64,000 nt of DNA from Candidatus Palauibacter poriticola (GCA_012270965.1 JAAXHJ010000054.1:62001-126000), one strand, 5' to 3'. Counted from the first letter of the stretch, positions 7,180 through 16,540 are shown. Notes: a model not told the origin generated them from the sequence alone. Made by a program: numbers and translations.

Positions 7180-9626
7180 GCGCTCCAGCGGTCGTCCACT
7201 TTGCGGCGGCGTTTCCGTACGGCCTTCAGCATCCGGTTCTGATAGTCGATCGGGCGCTCGCCCGGCGCGGGCTCGCACAGCACGTACTCTCCGGTCGGCC
7301 GCAGCTCCCAGGCGCGCTGATTGTCGCGCAGGGCGAAGCGGAGCGTCTTGCGAAGGCGCCTCCGTATCCGCTTGTCGCGGACGGGCAGCAGGACTTCGAC
7401 GCGGTCGTCGAGGTTTCGGCGGCGCCAGTCGGCGCTCCCGATCCACACCTCGGGACTCCCGTCGTTCCCCCACCAGAAGATCCGGTCGTGCTCCAGGAAT
7501 CGTCCGACGATGCTGCGTACGCGAATGTGCTCGCTGAAGCCGGGGATCCCCGGGCGGAGCCGGCACTGGCCGCGGACGATGAGGTCGATCTTCACGCCGG
7601 CCGTGGATGCGGCGTAGAGGGCGCGGATCAACTTCGGATCGTCGAGGCCGTTCATCTTCATGATCATGCGACCCTCTCGGCCGGCCTCGACGTGTGAGAT
7701 CTCGCGCTTGATGCGGGCGACGAGGGCCCGCCGCAGATCGCGGGGGGCCACGATGAGTTCCTCGTACTGCTGGTCGGGGGCGTAGCCGGTCAGGTAGTGG
7801 AACAGGTTCACCGCGTCGCGGCCGATCTCCGGACGCGCCGTGAGGATCCCGATGTCGGCGTAGATCTGCGCGGTCTCGGAGTTGTAGTTGCCGGTGCCGA
7901 TGTGGCAGTAGGTGCGGATCTCGTCCCCCTCCTCGCGCACGACGAGCGCGACCTTGGCGTGCGTCTTCAGCCCGACGAGACCGTACGTGACGTTGACTCC
8001 CGCCTCCTCGAGCACGGAAGCCCACTCCATATTGTCGGCCTCGTCGAAGCGGGCCGTGACCTCCACGAGCACGGCGACCGCCTTCCCCGCCTCGGCCGCC
8101 CGAACGAGCGCGGCGATGATCCGCGAGTGCTCCGCCGTCCGGTAGAGCGTCTGCTTGATGGCCACGACGGCGGGATCCGCGGCGGCCTCCTCGATGAATT
8201 GCTGCACCGTCGCGGTGAAGGATTCGTACGGGTGGTGCACCATGAGGTCGCCCGCCCGAATCACCGCGAAGATGTCGGGACGATCCTCCGTCTCGCCCTC
8301 GCGAATCAGCCGCGGCGGGATCATCGGTTCCCATGGTTCGTGCCGGTGCTCCCAAGGGCCCTCGGCGGCGAGCCGCCAGAAGCCGGACATCCCGAACAAA
8401 CCCGGGGTCTCGTACAGATCCTCGTCATCCAGTTCGAGCTGGCGCACCAGGAACTGTCGCACGTCGTCGGGCATGCCCGGGTCGACCTCAAGACGAACGA
8501 CGCGCGCGAAGCGCCGCTCGCGAAGCTCTTCGGAAATCATCTCCAGGAGGTCGTCCGCCACCTCTTCGTCCCGGGCCACATCCGCGTTGCGGGTGATGCG
8601 GAAGAGCGAGGCGCTCTCGATTCTCATTCCCCGGAAGAGTTCGCCCGCGAAGTGCCGCACGACCTGCTCGACGGGGACCACGTGCCCCCTCTCCGGGAGT
8701 TCGACCCAGCGCAGCGCGGTGGGGATCTTCACCCGGGCGAAGTGGCGGGTCCGGCGTTCCGGGTGCTCGAGCATCAGGGCGAGCGACAGGCTCATGTTGG
8801 ACAGGAATGGGAACGGGTGTCCCGGGTCGACGGCCAGCGGCGTGAGGACCGGATAGATGCGATCCGCGAATACGCAACCAACGTGCTCGCGTTCCTCCTC
8901 GTTCAGGTCCTCGAAATCGCGCACGGCGATGTCGAGCTCCGCCGCGAGGCGCGGCCGGAGTTCCTCCTCCCAGACCTCCGCCAGCCGGGTTCGCAGGGTG
9001 CGGACGCCCTCGCGCACGAGATCCAGTTGTTCGGCGGGCCCCCGGCCGTCCAGCGATGGCTTCACGACGCCCGCCCCCAGCACTCGCTTGAGGCCGCCGA
9101 CCTGCTTCATCACGAATTCGTCGAGGTTGTTCTCCGTGATGGCGAGGAAGCAGAGTCGCTCCAAGAGGGGCGTCCGCTCGTCCATCGCCTGGTAGAGCAC
9201 GCGCCAGTTGAAATCCAGCCAACTGAGTTCCGCGTTGAAATAGAGCGACGGGTCGCTCGGCTTCGCGCCGTCGGGAACGGGCTTCGGGGCCGCGGCGCAC
9301 GGGAGGACCGGGACGCCCCCTACGCGGTGGCCGGCCTCCGGACCCGCCGGAGAGGGAGTGGCGCCGGCGTCGTTCTCCGAAGCCTGTGCGATCTCGGCGG
9401 GCGGCGGGGCCTCGCGCGGCGGAGTCTCACGCGTCCGAGTCTCGTGCGCCGGAGTCTCGCGCGCCGGAGTCTCGTGCGCCGGAGTCTCGCGCGGCGGGGC
9501 CTCGCGCGCCGGAGAGGGGTTGGCGGCGGCGGAGCGGGCCGGGGCCGTCGGAGCGATCCCGGAGGGACGGTGGCTCTCGTGGTGGACCCACGGCCGCCGC
9601 GACGTGTCGTTCGACTCGGTTGGCAT
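7176..9626 (-). CDS. ppk: Polyphosphate kinase PPK1
   Basis: 816 residues from ATG 9626, versus about 690 for typical PPK1. The excess is an N-terminal tail of about 125 residues rich in Arg, Glu, Thr, Pro and Ala and partly made of a 5-residue repeat. The PPK N-domain begins LYFNAELSWLDFNWRVLYQA. The catalytic His regions are KTHAKVALVVR (phospho-His), YCHIGTGNYNSETA and FLEHDRIFWW. It makes polyphosphate from ATP reversibly. The neighbouring pst/pho genes and the upstream broken ppx gene fit a phosphate storage role. It converges on phoU with a 3-bp overlap. Confidence 0.93.
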   Translation of the reverse strand: MPTESNDTSRRPWVHHESHRPSGIAPTAPARSAAANPSPAREAPPRETPAHETPARETPAHETRTRETPPREAPPPAEIAQASENDAGATPSPAGPEAGHRVGGVPVLPCAAAPKPVPDGAKPSDPSLYFNAELSWLDFNWRVLYQAMDERTPLLERLCFLAITENNLDEFVMKQVGGLKRVLGAGVVKPSLDGRGPAEQLDLVREGVRTLRTRLAEVWEEELRPRLAAELDIAVRDFEDLNEEEREHVGCVFADRIYPVLTPLAVDPGHPFPFLSNMSLSLALMLEHPERRTRHFARVKIPTALRWVELPERGHVVPVEQVVRHFAGELFRGMRIESASLFRITRNADVARDEEVADDLLEMISEELRERRFARVVRLEVDPGMPDDVRQFLVRQLELDDEDLYETPGLFGMSGFWRLAAEGPWEHRHEPWEPMIPPRLIREGETEDRPDIFAVIRAGDLMVHHPYESFTATVQQFIEEAAADPAVVAIKQTLYRTAEHSRIIAALVRAAEAGKAVAVLVEVTARFDEADNMEWASVLEEAGVNVTYGLVGLKTHAKVALVVREEGDEIRTYCHIGTGNYNSETAQIYADIGILTARPEIGRDAVNLFHYLTGYAPDQQYEELIVAPRDLRRALVARIKREISHVEAGREGRMIMKMNGLDDPKLIRALYAASTAGVKIDLIVRGQCRLRPGIPGFSEHIRVRSIVGRFLEHDRIFWWGNDGSPEVWIGSADWRRRNLDDRVEVLLPVRDKRIRRRLRKTLRFALRDNQRAWELRPTGEYVLCEPAPGERPIDYQNRMLKAVRKRRRKVDDRWSA
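9407..9514 (-). repeat. 15-bp tandem repeats in the ppk 5' region
   Basis: Units close to GGAGTCTCGCGCGCC or GGAGTCTCGTGCGCC on the plus strand repeat about six times. They encode ET-P-A-R/H type pentapeptides (APPRETPAHETPARETPAHE) in the PPK N-terminal tail. The charged low-complexity tail precedes the folded kinase and is probably disordered. Confidence 0.8.
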
Positions 9627-9744
9627 ACGGTTCTCCCGGCCACCTGCCCGGCCTTTTGCGAACACAGGGCCTGCATTATAAGCCCCGCACCCCCCGTTCC
9701 GCTTGCTTCGAACGCCTCGGCCGGAGGCGAGCGCCGCTTAGCCG

Positions 9745-11335
9745 CTAAGCTGGACGGGCTGCCGCGTCGAAGGTGACATACGGCTCGAGGCCGAAGAGGC
9801 GGGCGAAGAGCTTCCCCTTCTTGCGCAGCGCCCACTGCTCGAGGAGCAGGCGTCCCCTCCGCTCGAGACGCAGTTCGAGCCGGTGTTCGCGCACTCGCGC
9901 CTCGACGCCGTGTACGCGCTGGAGGTGCTCGCGGTCGAGAGAGTCCGCGATGCGCAGGAGGGCGGCGAGCCTCTCCACCCGTCGGCGGCCGGGATGACTC
10001 AGGTCACGGTAAAGGTAGTGGCTGCGGCGCGTTTCGGCTCGCCGGTGGTAGCGCGCCACGAGGGCGACGAGAGGGAGTTCGTTCGGCGCGATCCCCGGGA
10101 TCTCGCTGTGAAGGATCAGGTAGAGCGAGTGCCTGTGGTGTTTCGCATAGGAGATGTGCTGCCCGATGCCGTGCGGGATCGCCCCCGCCGGCAGAATCCG
10201 TCGGTCGCGCGGTTCGAGGCCGTGGACCCCGGTGAGCTGATCGAACAGGGAGAGGGCGAGCGCCGCGACGTGACGTCCGTGATCCTCGTCGAAGAGGTAT
10301 CTGCGCCCGAGGGTGAGGGCTCCCTCGTGGACGATCCGTTCCATCCGTCCGATACCGGCCCCACTCGTCAGCTCATCGACGAGGTCGAAGAGAACGCCCT
10401 CCTTCACGCCGGACTCCGGGGACGAGGATCTGCACGGCTCCCGCGAGTTCGGCGACACGGTCGTACACGATCGCCGCGGGCAGAATCACATCGGCCCGGT
10501 CTTCGCGCAGACCCAGCCGTCCGATGCGCTGGCGGTAGGAGAGGCGGGAGAACTCCTCGATGGCCATCGCAAGTTCCGCCCGCGTGATGCGGCGGGTTCC
10601 ATCGGCGGCGTCGTGACCCGCGAGGCGGGCGAGTTCCTCGATATTGCCGCCGGTGGCAATGAGCTGGACCGGCGTCCAGTGCTTGCTTGCGTGCGGAATG
10701 CGGAGGGTGGCCGCGTACTGCGCGAGCAGATTCGCGAAGTGCGCGGGGGCATCGTCCGCCCCGGTGAGTTCCTCGAGCAGCCGAACCGATCCCATCCGGT
10801 GGGACTCGGTCCACGTGATTCCGAACTGATCCGCCAGCGATACCTCGACGCTCCCGCCGCCGAGATCCACAAGCATCCACTTCGAGTCGCCGAGATCGAG
10901 CCGCTACTTCACGGACATCCACACGAGCCGCGCCTCGTCCGTGCCGGAGATGAGATCGATCCGGATTCCCGCCTCCTCTCCGACGCGGCGGACAAGCTCC
11001 GCGCCGTTGCGGCTCTCTCGAACCGCGCTGGTGGCCACGGCGCGCACGTGCTCGATGCCCAAGCGGCCGATTTCGTCCCGGAAGCGCCGGAATCCCTCGA
11101 CCGTCCGGTCGATGGCGGAGGGCGACAGCTCGCCGGTGAGGAAGGCCGAACGTCCCAGCCGGACGGGAACCCGCTCCGAGGCCAGTTCCACGTAATGGCT
11201 CGGGTCGCCGAACTCGGCCGCGACGAAGCGAAACGCGTTCGATCCCACGTCGATGGCGGCGACCCGCAGCGGGAACGGGAGCGGTGCTCGACCGTCGGCG
11301 GTCTCGTGTGGGGGTGGTGGCGTCGTGCGCTGCAT
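9745..11335 (-). pseudogene. Exopolyphosphatase / pppGpp phosphatase (Ppx/GppA), broken by an amber codon and a frameshift
   Basis: The start is probably ATG 11335 (MQRTTPPPPHET...LRVAAIDVGSNAFR). The actin-like N-domain runs to SGTDEARLVWMSVK, then an in-frame TAG (10904-10906). The same frame resumes with RLDLGDSKWMLVDLGGGSVEV and continues to QILVP near 10425. There one extra base at a CCCCGG run shifts the frame. The last part (ESGVKEGVLFDLVDELTSG to the end) is the C-terminal HD-type domain, where the expected HDIG reads HGIG. The intact family hydrolyses polyphosphate or pppGpp and would oppose PPK just downstream. Two lesions plus a changed HD residue suggest decay, but a sequencing error at either lesion cannot be excluded. 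Confidence 0.8.
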
Positions 11336-11354
11336 CGCGGCGGCGCGCCTCGCG

Positions 11355-11460
11355 TGGGTACAGGTTTCGGGCCCGGCTCCGCGCGCGGCGGACGCGGGGC
11401 TCGCCCTTGGGTACGGGTCTCGGGCCCGGCTCCGCGCGCGGCGGACGCGGGGCTTGCCCT
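11355..11460. repeat. Two tandem copies of a 53-bp unit upstream of ppx
   Basis: Copies at 11355-11407 and 11408-11460 both run from TGGGTAC through CGGGCCCGGCTCCGCGCGC to GGACGCGGGGC. They differ at only a few positions. They lie between the divergent ppx and amidohydrolase genes, next to a palindromic repeat copy whose right arm (GACGCGGGGC) resembles the unit's end. Confidence 0.85.
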
Positions 11461-11503
11461 TCCGGGCCAACGTAGCCGAATCGATGGCGGCGCGCTCCTG
11501 GCG

Positions 11504-11566
11504 GGCCGTGGAAAGAGCCCCGCTGCGTTCGAGCGGCGCTGACGCGGGGTTTTCCCGCGGCCTGCT
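11504..11566. repeat. Dispersed palindromic repeat copy
   Basis: Left arm GGCCGTGGAAAGAGCCCCGC, core TGCGTTCGAGCGGCGCTG, right arm ACGCGGGGTTTTCCCGCGG. The arms are inverted, so the element can fold into a hairpin. It is identical over 24 bp to the copies at 18.4 and 44.8 kb. It lies 60 bp upstream of the amidohydrolase start. Confidence 0.8.
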
Positions 11567-11627
11567 GTCCCCGACCCGCGGCCGAGGACATGTTGGTGCC
11601 GTACGATCCAGATTCGGGAGGTTCCGA

Positions 11628-12941
11628 ATGTCTCTCATCGCTTCAGCGGCGACCGCGACGCGACGCTTCCGGCTCGCCTACCGTGCGAGCGTCGTGCTCG
11701 CCTGCGTGGTCCCCCCGACACCGGTGGCCGGCCAAGACGAGGCGATCGCCTTCACTGGCGCCTCGGTGATCGATCCGGGGATGTCCGGCGTCCTCTCGAA
11801 CGCGACGGTCGTGGTGCGGGGGGGAGTCATCGTTTCCGTGGCGGAGGGGGGTGAAACGCCCGCCGCGGCGCGCACGATCAGCCTCGGCGGCCGCTTTCTC
11901 GTTCCCGGCCTCATCGACGCCCACGTCCACATCGGGACGCTTGAGGCGGCCCGCCGCGCGCTGCTCTCCGGTGTCACGACGGCGCGCAGCATGGGCGCGG
12001 GATTCTTCGCCGATGTCGGCCTGCGGGAGCTGTTCAGGCGCGGGAGCCTCCCGGGTCCGGAGATCCTCGCCGCCGGCTACCATGTGCGGCCCCGCCCGGC
12101 GGAGGGACTCTTCCTCGATGAGCCGGGGCTCAGCGACCTCCTCGGGGCCGATGTGCGTGGTGCCGAGGCGCTGGGGCGGGTGGCGCGCGCGATGCTCGGC
12201 CGCGGGGTGGATTTTATCAAGGTCAACGCGACTGAACGCGCGGGCCTGCCGGAAACCGATCCCCGCAAGCCGTTCTTCTCGGAGGCCGAACTGTCGGCGC
12301 TGGTGGCGGAGGCGACGCACGCCGGCGTCCCGGTGGCCGCGCACGCGCACGGAGACCGCGGGGGCCGGGCCGCGGTTGCGGCGGGCGTGCGAAGCATCGA
12401 GCACGGGACGTATCTCGGCGATGCGACGCTCCGCCTGATGCGGGAGCGGGGCACCTATCTTGTACCGACGATCGCCGTCGTATCGGATCTCACGGTTCCC
12501 GGTGGCGACTACGACGATCCGGTGCTCCAGGTGCGCGGACGACACATGCTCCCCCGAGTCCGGGAAATGGCGGCGGCGGCCCACGCGCTCGGGGTGCCGA
12601 TCGTCGCCGCAACGGACACCGGCTACGGGTCCGAGAGCGTCCTCCGCATGAGCCACGAACTGATGGAACTCGTGGGAATCGGGCTGAGCGAACTCGATGC
12701 GATCAGGGCCGCGACCACCGTTGCGGCGGAGTTGCTCGGGATCGCGGACCGAACGGGGCGGATTTCGGCAGGGTTCGAAGCGGACCTTCTCGTCCTCGAC
12801 CGCAACCCGCTCGATGACATCGGCCAGTATCAGGATGTGCTGTTCGTGATGAGCGACGGCGTCATCGCGCTCGACCGGCTCGACTTCCGGGCGGATGAGA
12901 TCGGGCCCGCCGCGATGAACGAGGTCGGGCCTCCGCGATGA
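11628..12941 (+). CDS. Exported amidohydrolase (imidazolonepropionase-like)
   Basis: 437 residues from ATG 11628, which gives a signal peptide (ASVVLACVVPPTPVAGQDE). Longer in-frame starts run back into repeats and are less likely. Metal-binding motifs of the amidohydrolase superfamily are in order: DAHVHIG, a Lys in FIKVNATERAG that could be carboxylated, VAAHAHGD, SIEHGTYL and ATDTGYG. The C-terminus returns to the small beta domain (AGFEADLLVLDRNPL). The substrate is unknown; relatives cleave cyclic amides or dipeptides in the periplasm. The stop overlaps the GT2 start (ATGA). Confidence 0.85.
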   Translation: MSLIASAATATRRFRLAYRASVVLACVVPPTPVAGQDEAIAFTGASVIDPGMSGVLSNATVVVRGGVIVSVAEGGETPAAARTISLGGRFLVPGLIDAHVHIGTLEAARRALLSGVTTARSMGAGFFADVGLRELFRRGSLPGPEILAAGYHVRPRPAEGLFLDEPGLSDLLGADVRGAEALGRVARAMLGRGVDFIKVNATERAGLPETDPRKPFFSEAELSALVAEATHAGVPVAAHAHGDRGGRAAVAAGVRSIEHGTYLGDATLRLMRERGTYLVPTIAVVSDLTVPGGDYDDPVLQVRGRHMLPRVREMAAAAHALGVPIVAATDTGYGSESVLRMSHELMELVGIGLSELDAIRAATTVAAELLGIADRTGRISAGFEADLLVLDRNPLDDIGQYQDVLFVMSDGVIALDRLDFRADEIGPAAMNEVGPPR

Positions 12942-14371
12942 ACGAGATCGCGCAACTGGGCTATCTGGCGCTCCTCACTCTCCTTGCCCCCTTCGGGGCG
13001 CATCGGCTGCGCCTGCTGTGGCTGCGGCTGCGCAGACCCGCCAGGGTGGAATCGAGCGCCTGGGAGGGCACGCTCCCGGTCGTCACCGTACAGCTGCCCG
13101 TCTTCAACGAAGCCAACGTCGTCGAACGGCTCATCGACGCCGCCTGCCGCCTTCGCTATCCGGCGGACCGACTTGAAATCCAGTTGCTCGACGACTCGGA
13201 CGACGAGACGGTGGCGATCGCCGCGCGGCGGATGCGGCGGTGGCGGGCCCGCGGGATCAACATCCGGCATGTGCGGCGGGGATCCCGCGAAGGGTACAAG
13301 GCCGGCGCGCTCGCGCACGGCGTCTCCTTCGCCCGCGGCGATTTCCTGCTCGTGCTGGACGCGGACTTCGTTCCGCCCCGGGAGTTGATTCGGGAATTGC
13401 TCCCCCCCTTCGCGGACCCCGGCGTGGGGGCGGTGCAGGCGGCCTGGGATCACCTCTCGCCCGACGCGAGCTGGCTGACGCGGGCACAGGCGCTCTTTCT
13501 CGACGCGCACTTCGCGATCGAGCACGAAGCGCGATACCGGGCCGGCCTCTTCTTCAACTTCAACGGCTCCGGCGGAATGTGGCGCAAGGCATGCGTGCGG
13601 GCGGCCGGAGGCTGGCAGAGCGACACGCTGACCGAGGATGTGGACCTCAGCTACCGCGCCCAACTCGCGGGCTGGCGATTCGTGTACCGCGACGACGTCC
13701 GGGTGTCTGCTGAGCTGCCCCCGAATCTACGCGCGGTGGAGATCCAGCAGAGCCGGTGGACGCAGGGCGGAATCCAGAGCGCGAAGAAGCTGTTGCCGCG
13801 GATCTGGCGCGCCTCTGTGCCGGCGGCGATCAAGTTCGAGGCGACGGCCCATCTCGTTGGGCACGTCGTTCATCCGCTGACGCTCACGATGGCGGCGGCG
13901 CTTGCGGGTGCCGGATGGGTGGCGGCGACCGGCTTCGGTCTCCCGGCTGCGGTTCATGTGGCCGCCGTGCTCCTGGCTACGGTCCCGTTCGTGCTCTTCT
14001 ACGGGTCCGCCGGGTGGATCCGCGGGCGGCGGCGACTCGGACGCCGCATCATCGAGGCCCTGCTCCTCGGGTTGGGGCTCGGCGTGCCCCTCACCTTCGC
14101 CGTCGCGCGGGCCTGCCGCGGAACCCGCACCCCCTTCGTCCGCACGCCGAAGCGCGGCTTCCAGCCCGTCGTGGCGTATCGCGTCCGGCTCTCGGGCGGA
14201 CCGGCGCTGCTGCGCCTGGCGCTCGCCGCGGCACTCGCCGGCGCCGTCGTGAACACGGCGCTCGCCGGATCAGCCGCCGTCCTGCCCTTCACGGCCCTCT
14301 TCGCCGCGGGCTACGCGCTCACGGCGCACGAGTCGCTGAGAACGCCGCCCGCGCCAGCCATCCCAAGCTAG
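12938..14371 (+). CDS. Membrane glycosyltransferase family 2 (cellulose synthase-like)
   Basis: 477 residues. An N-terminal membrane helix is followed by the GT2 domain: VVTVQLPVFNEANVVERLIDA, LLDDSDDET, LVLDADFVPP, TEDVDLSYRAQLAGW and the processive-type QQSRWTQGG (QxxRW). The C-terminal third holds four or five membrane helices. The D, D, D, QxxRW set is typical of enzymes that polymerise and extrude beta-linked polysaccharide. The product is unknown. It overlaps the amidohydrolase stop by 4 bp and converges with the GT87 gene over 102 bp. Confidence 0.85.
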   Translation: MNEIAQLGYLALLTLLAPFGAHRLRLLWLRLRRPARVESSAWEGTLPVVTVQLPVFNEANVVERLIDAACRLRYPADRLEIQLLDDSDDETVAIAARRMRRWRARGINIRHVRRGSREGYKAGALAHGVSFARGDFLLVLDADFVPPRELIRELLPPFADPGVGAVQAAWDHLSPDASWLTRAQALFLDAHFAIEHEARYRAGLFFNFNGSGGMWRKACVRAAGGWQSDTLTEDVDLSYRAQLAGWRFVYRDDVRVSAELPPNLRAVEIQQSRWTQGGIQSAKKLLPRIWRASVPAAIKFEATAHLVGHVVHPLTLTMAAALAGAGWVAATGFGLPAAVHVAAVLLATVPFVLFYGSAGWIRGRRRLGRRIIEALLLGLGLGVPLTFAVARACRGTRTPFVRTPKRGFQPVVAYRVRLSGGPALLRLALAAALAGAVVNTALAGSAAVLPFTALFAAGYALTAHESLRTPPAPAIPS

Positions 14372-15640
14372 GAGGGCCAACGGCGGCGCGTGGATCAGCG
14401 AGGCCAGCCACGCGGGTTCCGGCCACGCCCCCGTGGCTAGGTAGGCACCCCTCCCGGCGTAGGCGAGGAATACGGTGCCGCTGAACAGGAGCCACCCCCG
14501 GTTCGCCGAGAGGCAGGCGAAGGGGAGAACCCAGAGCAGATACCATGGGTGGAGGGTCGGCGAGAGGAGGAGCGCGGATCCGATCGTCCACAGGAGGGCG
14601 CGCTCCAGCGGCCACCGGCGGAGCGCGGCCCACCACGCGATGACGCCGACGATCGACGCGCCGATCCATTTCGCGACATCGGGGTGTCCCGGCAGCCGTT
14701 CGAGGATCCTGTAGGTGCCGCTGTTGAACTCCCAGAGATCTCCGTAGGTCCGCAGACCGTCGAAGAGGGCCGGTCCGGCGCCGACGTAGGGCACATAGAG
14801 AAGGAGGGGGACGAGGACGGCGGCGGCGAGTGCCCCGGGGCCGCGTAGCCGGAACAGAGCCGGGAGCGCGGCGAGGGGGGCGAACTTCACCGCGCCGCCG
14901 AGCCCCAGAAGGGCGCCCGACCGCCACGCCGGGACCGCTGCGGTGCCGGCCAGCGCTACCCCACCCAGCATGGGCGCGACCCCGAGCGGATCCAGATGCC
15001 CGCTCCAAGCCACCTCGACGACGACGAGCGGGGACCACAGATAAAGCAGGAGCGGAAGCACGCTCCGGCCGGGCGAGAGCCGGTCGATGAGTCGCGCCAC
15101 CAGCAGATCGGCCGCAAGCCACGCCAGCTTGAAGATCCACCACCCGGTGCCGGCCGAGGCCAGAAGCGCGAAGACGATCTGAGCCCCCGGCGGATAGATC
15201 GTGGACACGTCCGCGTGATTGATGAGCGGCCACCACGCGGTGCGCAGCTCTTCAAGCGCCGACGCCGAAGGGGGATGCGCGTAAGGATTCACTCCGTTGG
15301 ACTGAACCCAGCCGTCCCAGATGTAGCGGTAGATGTCCTCGGAAAGGGCGGGCACCGAGGGGAGGACGCCCACGCGAAGGGCGATCCCGGCCGTCCATAC
15401 GTGCCGGCGGGCCAGCGGCGGCGCGCGCCGCTCGTGGGGTGGGGCGCTTGCCGGGTGCGGCGCGGCAGCGTAACCGGCGGCCCCCAGATAGGCCGCGAAC
15501 GCCACGACCCACAGCGGAATCGCCGGCCACGGAGTACCGGACCCACCCCAGGCCATTCCCCAGAGCGCCGCCGCCTCGACGGCCACGAGGAGCCAGAGCC
15601 GGCTTGCGCCTGTGTCGGCGGGTGACCCCGCCGACGTCAC
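14270..15640 (-). CDS. GT87-like polytopic membrane glycosyltransferase (mannosyltransferase-like)
   Basis: 456 residues with about ten membrane helices, GTG start. The loop after the early helices reads LSEDIYRYIWDGWVQSNGVNPYAHPP, the DxxRY..DG signature of polyprenol-phosphate-dependent GT-C enzymes. Further on, SGHLDPLGVAPML, GAVKFAPLAALPAL and LSPTLHPWYLLWVLPF match the family. It probably transfers a sugar from a lipid-linked donor outside the inner membrane. It is last in a three-gene minus-strand operon and overlaps the preceding gene by GTGA. Its C-terminal tail overlaps the GT2 gene. Confidence 0.75.
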   Translation of the reverse strand: MTSAGSPADTGASRLWLLVAVEAAALWGMAWGGSGTPWPAIPLWVVAFAAYLGAAGYAAAPHPASAPPHERRAPPLARRHVWTAGIALRVGVLPSVPALSEDIYRYIWDGWVQSNGVNPYAHPPSASALEELRTAWWPLINHADVSTIYPPGAQIVFALLASAGTGWWIFKLAWLAADLLVARLIDRLSPGRSVLPLLLYLWSPLVVVEVAWSGHLDPLGVAPMLGGVALAGTAAVPAWRSGALLGLGGAVKFAPLAALPALFRLRGPGALAAAVLVPLLLYVPYVGAGPALFDGLRTYGDLWEFNSGTYRILERLPGHPDVAKWIGASIVGVIAWWAALRRWPLERALLWTIGSALLLSPTLHPWYLLWVLPFACLSANRGWLLFSGTVFLAYAGRGAYLATGAWPEPAWLASLIHAPPLALLAWDGWRGRRSQRLVRRERVARGEEGREGQDGG

Positions 15641-15948
15641 CGTCGAGCCGAACTGAAGAGCTGACGCAATATGGGCGCGGGGAGTTCGACGGCCCGCTCG
15701 ACGACGCGCGCCACCGTCTCCTCCATGATCACCGGAGCCGTGTCGTACTTCTCATCGTCGAGCCGAAAGGAGAGCCAACCCCGCACAAGGTCGTCGGCGA
15801 CCGGTTCGGCGATGACCAGGATCCTCCACCGGCGTTCCCCATCGTCAAGGCTGCCGATGGCGGTCTCCTGGCCCGCTTCGTCCCACATCCGCAGTTGGGG
15901 GCGTCCCTCTTCGGCGCTGCCGGCCGCGTCGTACTGATCTTCAGGCAT
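15637..15948 (-). CDS. Hypothetical acidic 103-residue protein
   Basis: Starts at ATG 15948 after a strong GGAGGGGGG ribosome site. The sequence runs MPEDQYDAAGSAEEG... to LRQLFSSARR. The middle (RRWRILVIAEPVADDLVRGW, LSFRLDDEK) looks like a small alpha/beta fold. The end (PVIMEETVARVVERAVELP) is helical. I do not recognise the family. It sits 23 bp after the 133-residue gene and overlaps the GT87 start, so the three are probably co-transcribed. Confidence 0.7.
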   Translation of the reverse strand: MPEDQYDAAGSAEEGRPQLRMWDEAGQETAIGSLDDGERRWRILVIAEPVADDLVRGWLSFRLDDEKYDTAPVIMEETVARVVERAVELPAPILRQLFSSARR

Positions 15949-15971
15949 CCCCCCTCCGATTCCACCGCGAT

Positions 15972-16373
15972 TCAATCGGTCTCCGGAGCCTCCTCCTCCG
16001 AACGCTGCCGCCACAGGCCCATCAGGTACGCTTCGTACTCTTCGGGGGCAGCTTCGTAGTCGCGGCGCCACGTCTCGAAGTCGGGCAACGGCACGCTCTC
16101 CCGCAGTCGCTGGGTCGCGAGCCGGACCATCGTCTGAAACCCTAGGCGCTCTTGGCCAAACGCCTGCGCCCGGGCTTCCTCTTGCACGATCTCGTAGATG
16201 CGCTCTTCGGACAGGGAGAGGAATACTTCGGTCAGTTGAGCCGAGCAGTAGTCGGCGTACTTGGCCCGCAGCACGCCTTCGTCGGACTCCGATCTCCTCT
16301 CGGCATCCCGACCGGGCGCTGGGCGGTCCGTATCGGAAGACACGGCCATACTCCGCTCGCAATCGCTGGCCAA
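15972..16373 (-). CDS. Hypothetical 133-residue protein
   Basis: TTG 16373 is the likely start because GGAGGTGA lies just upstream; ATG 16349 is the alternative. The sequence is helical and charged, with YCSAQLTEVFLSLSEERIYE and DFETWRRDYEAAPEEYEAYL. There is no signal peptide or membrane helix. I do not recognise the family. First gene of the small operon leading to the GT87 protein. Confidence 0.65.
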   Translation of the reverse strand: MASDCERSMAVSSDTDRPAPGRDAERRSESDEGVLRAKYADYCSAQLTEVFLSLSEERIYEIVQEEARAQAFGQERLGFQTMVRLATQRLRESVPLPDFETWRRDYEAAPEEYEAYLMGLWRQRSEEEAPETD

Positions 16374-16540
16374 CCCCTCACCTCCCCGCTCATCACCTCC
16401 TAGGCGATTTAGCTCCGGGTGGGACGGGCGTCAACGCCTCCGACCGCGCCCGGGACCGCAGTGGGGCCCGAAGGCAGCGAGGCCGAGTCCGCGGCCGCAA
16501 GCCTCGCCCACGCTGGCAGCTATGTCGTCGGCCACCTCTC

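Noticed and set aside
6475-8355. 626-codon minus-strand frame across phoU and ppk
   Set aside because: Arg/Gly/Pro-rich shadow; phoU and ppk are clearly coding in other frames.
10904-10906. Amber codon in ppx as a recoded amino acid (for example pyrrolysine)
   Set aside because: A second, independent frameshift and the HG-for-HD change make decay or sequence error simpler; no recoding signal is visible.
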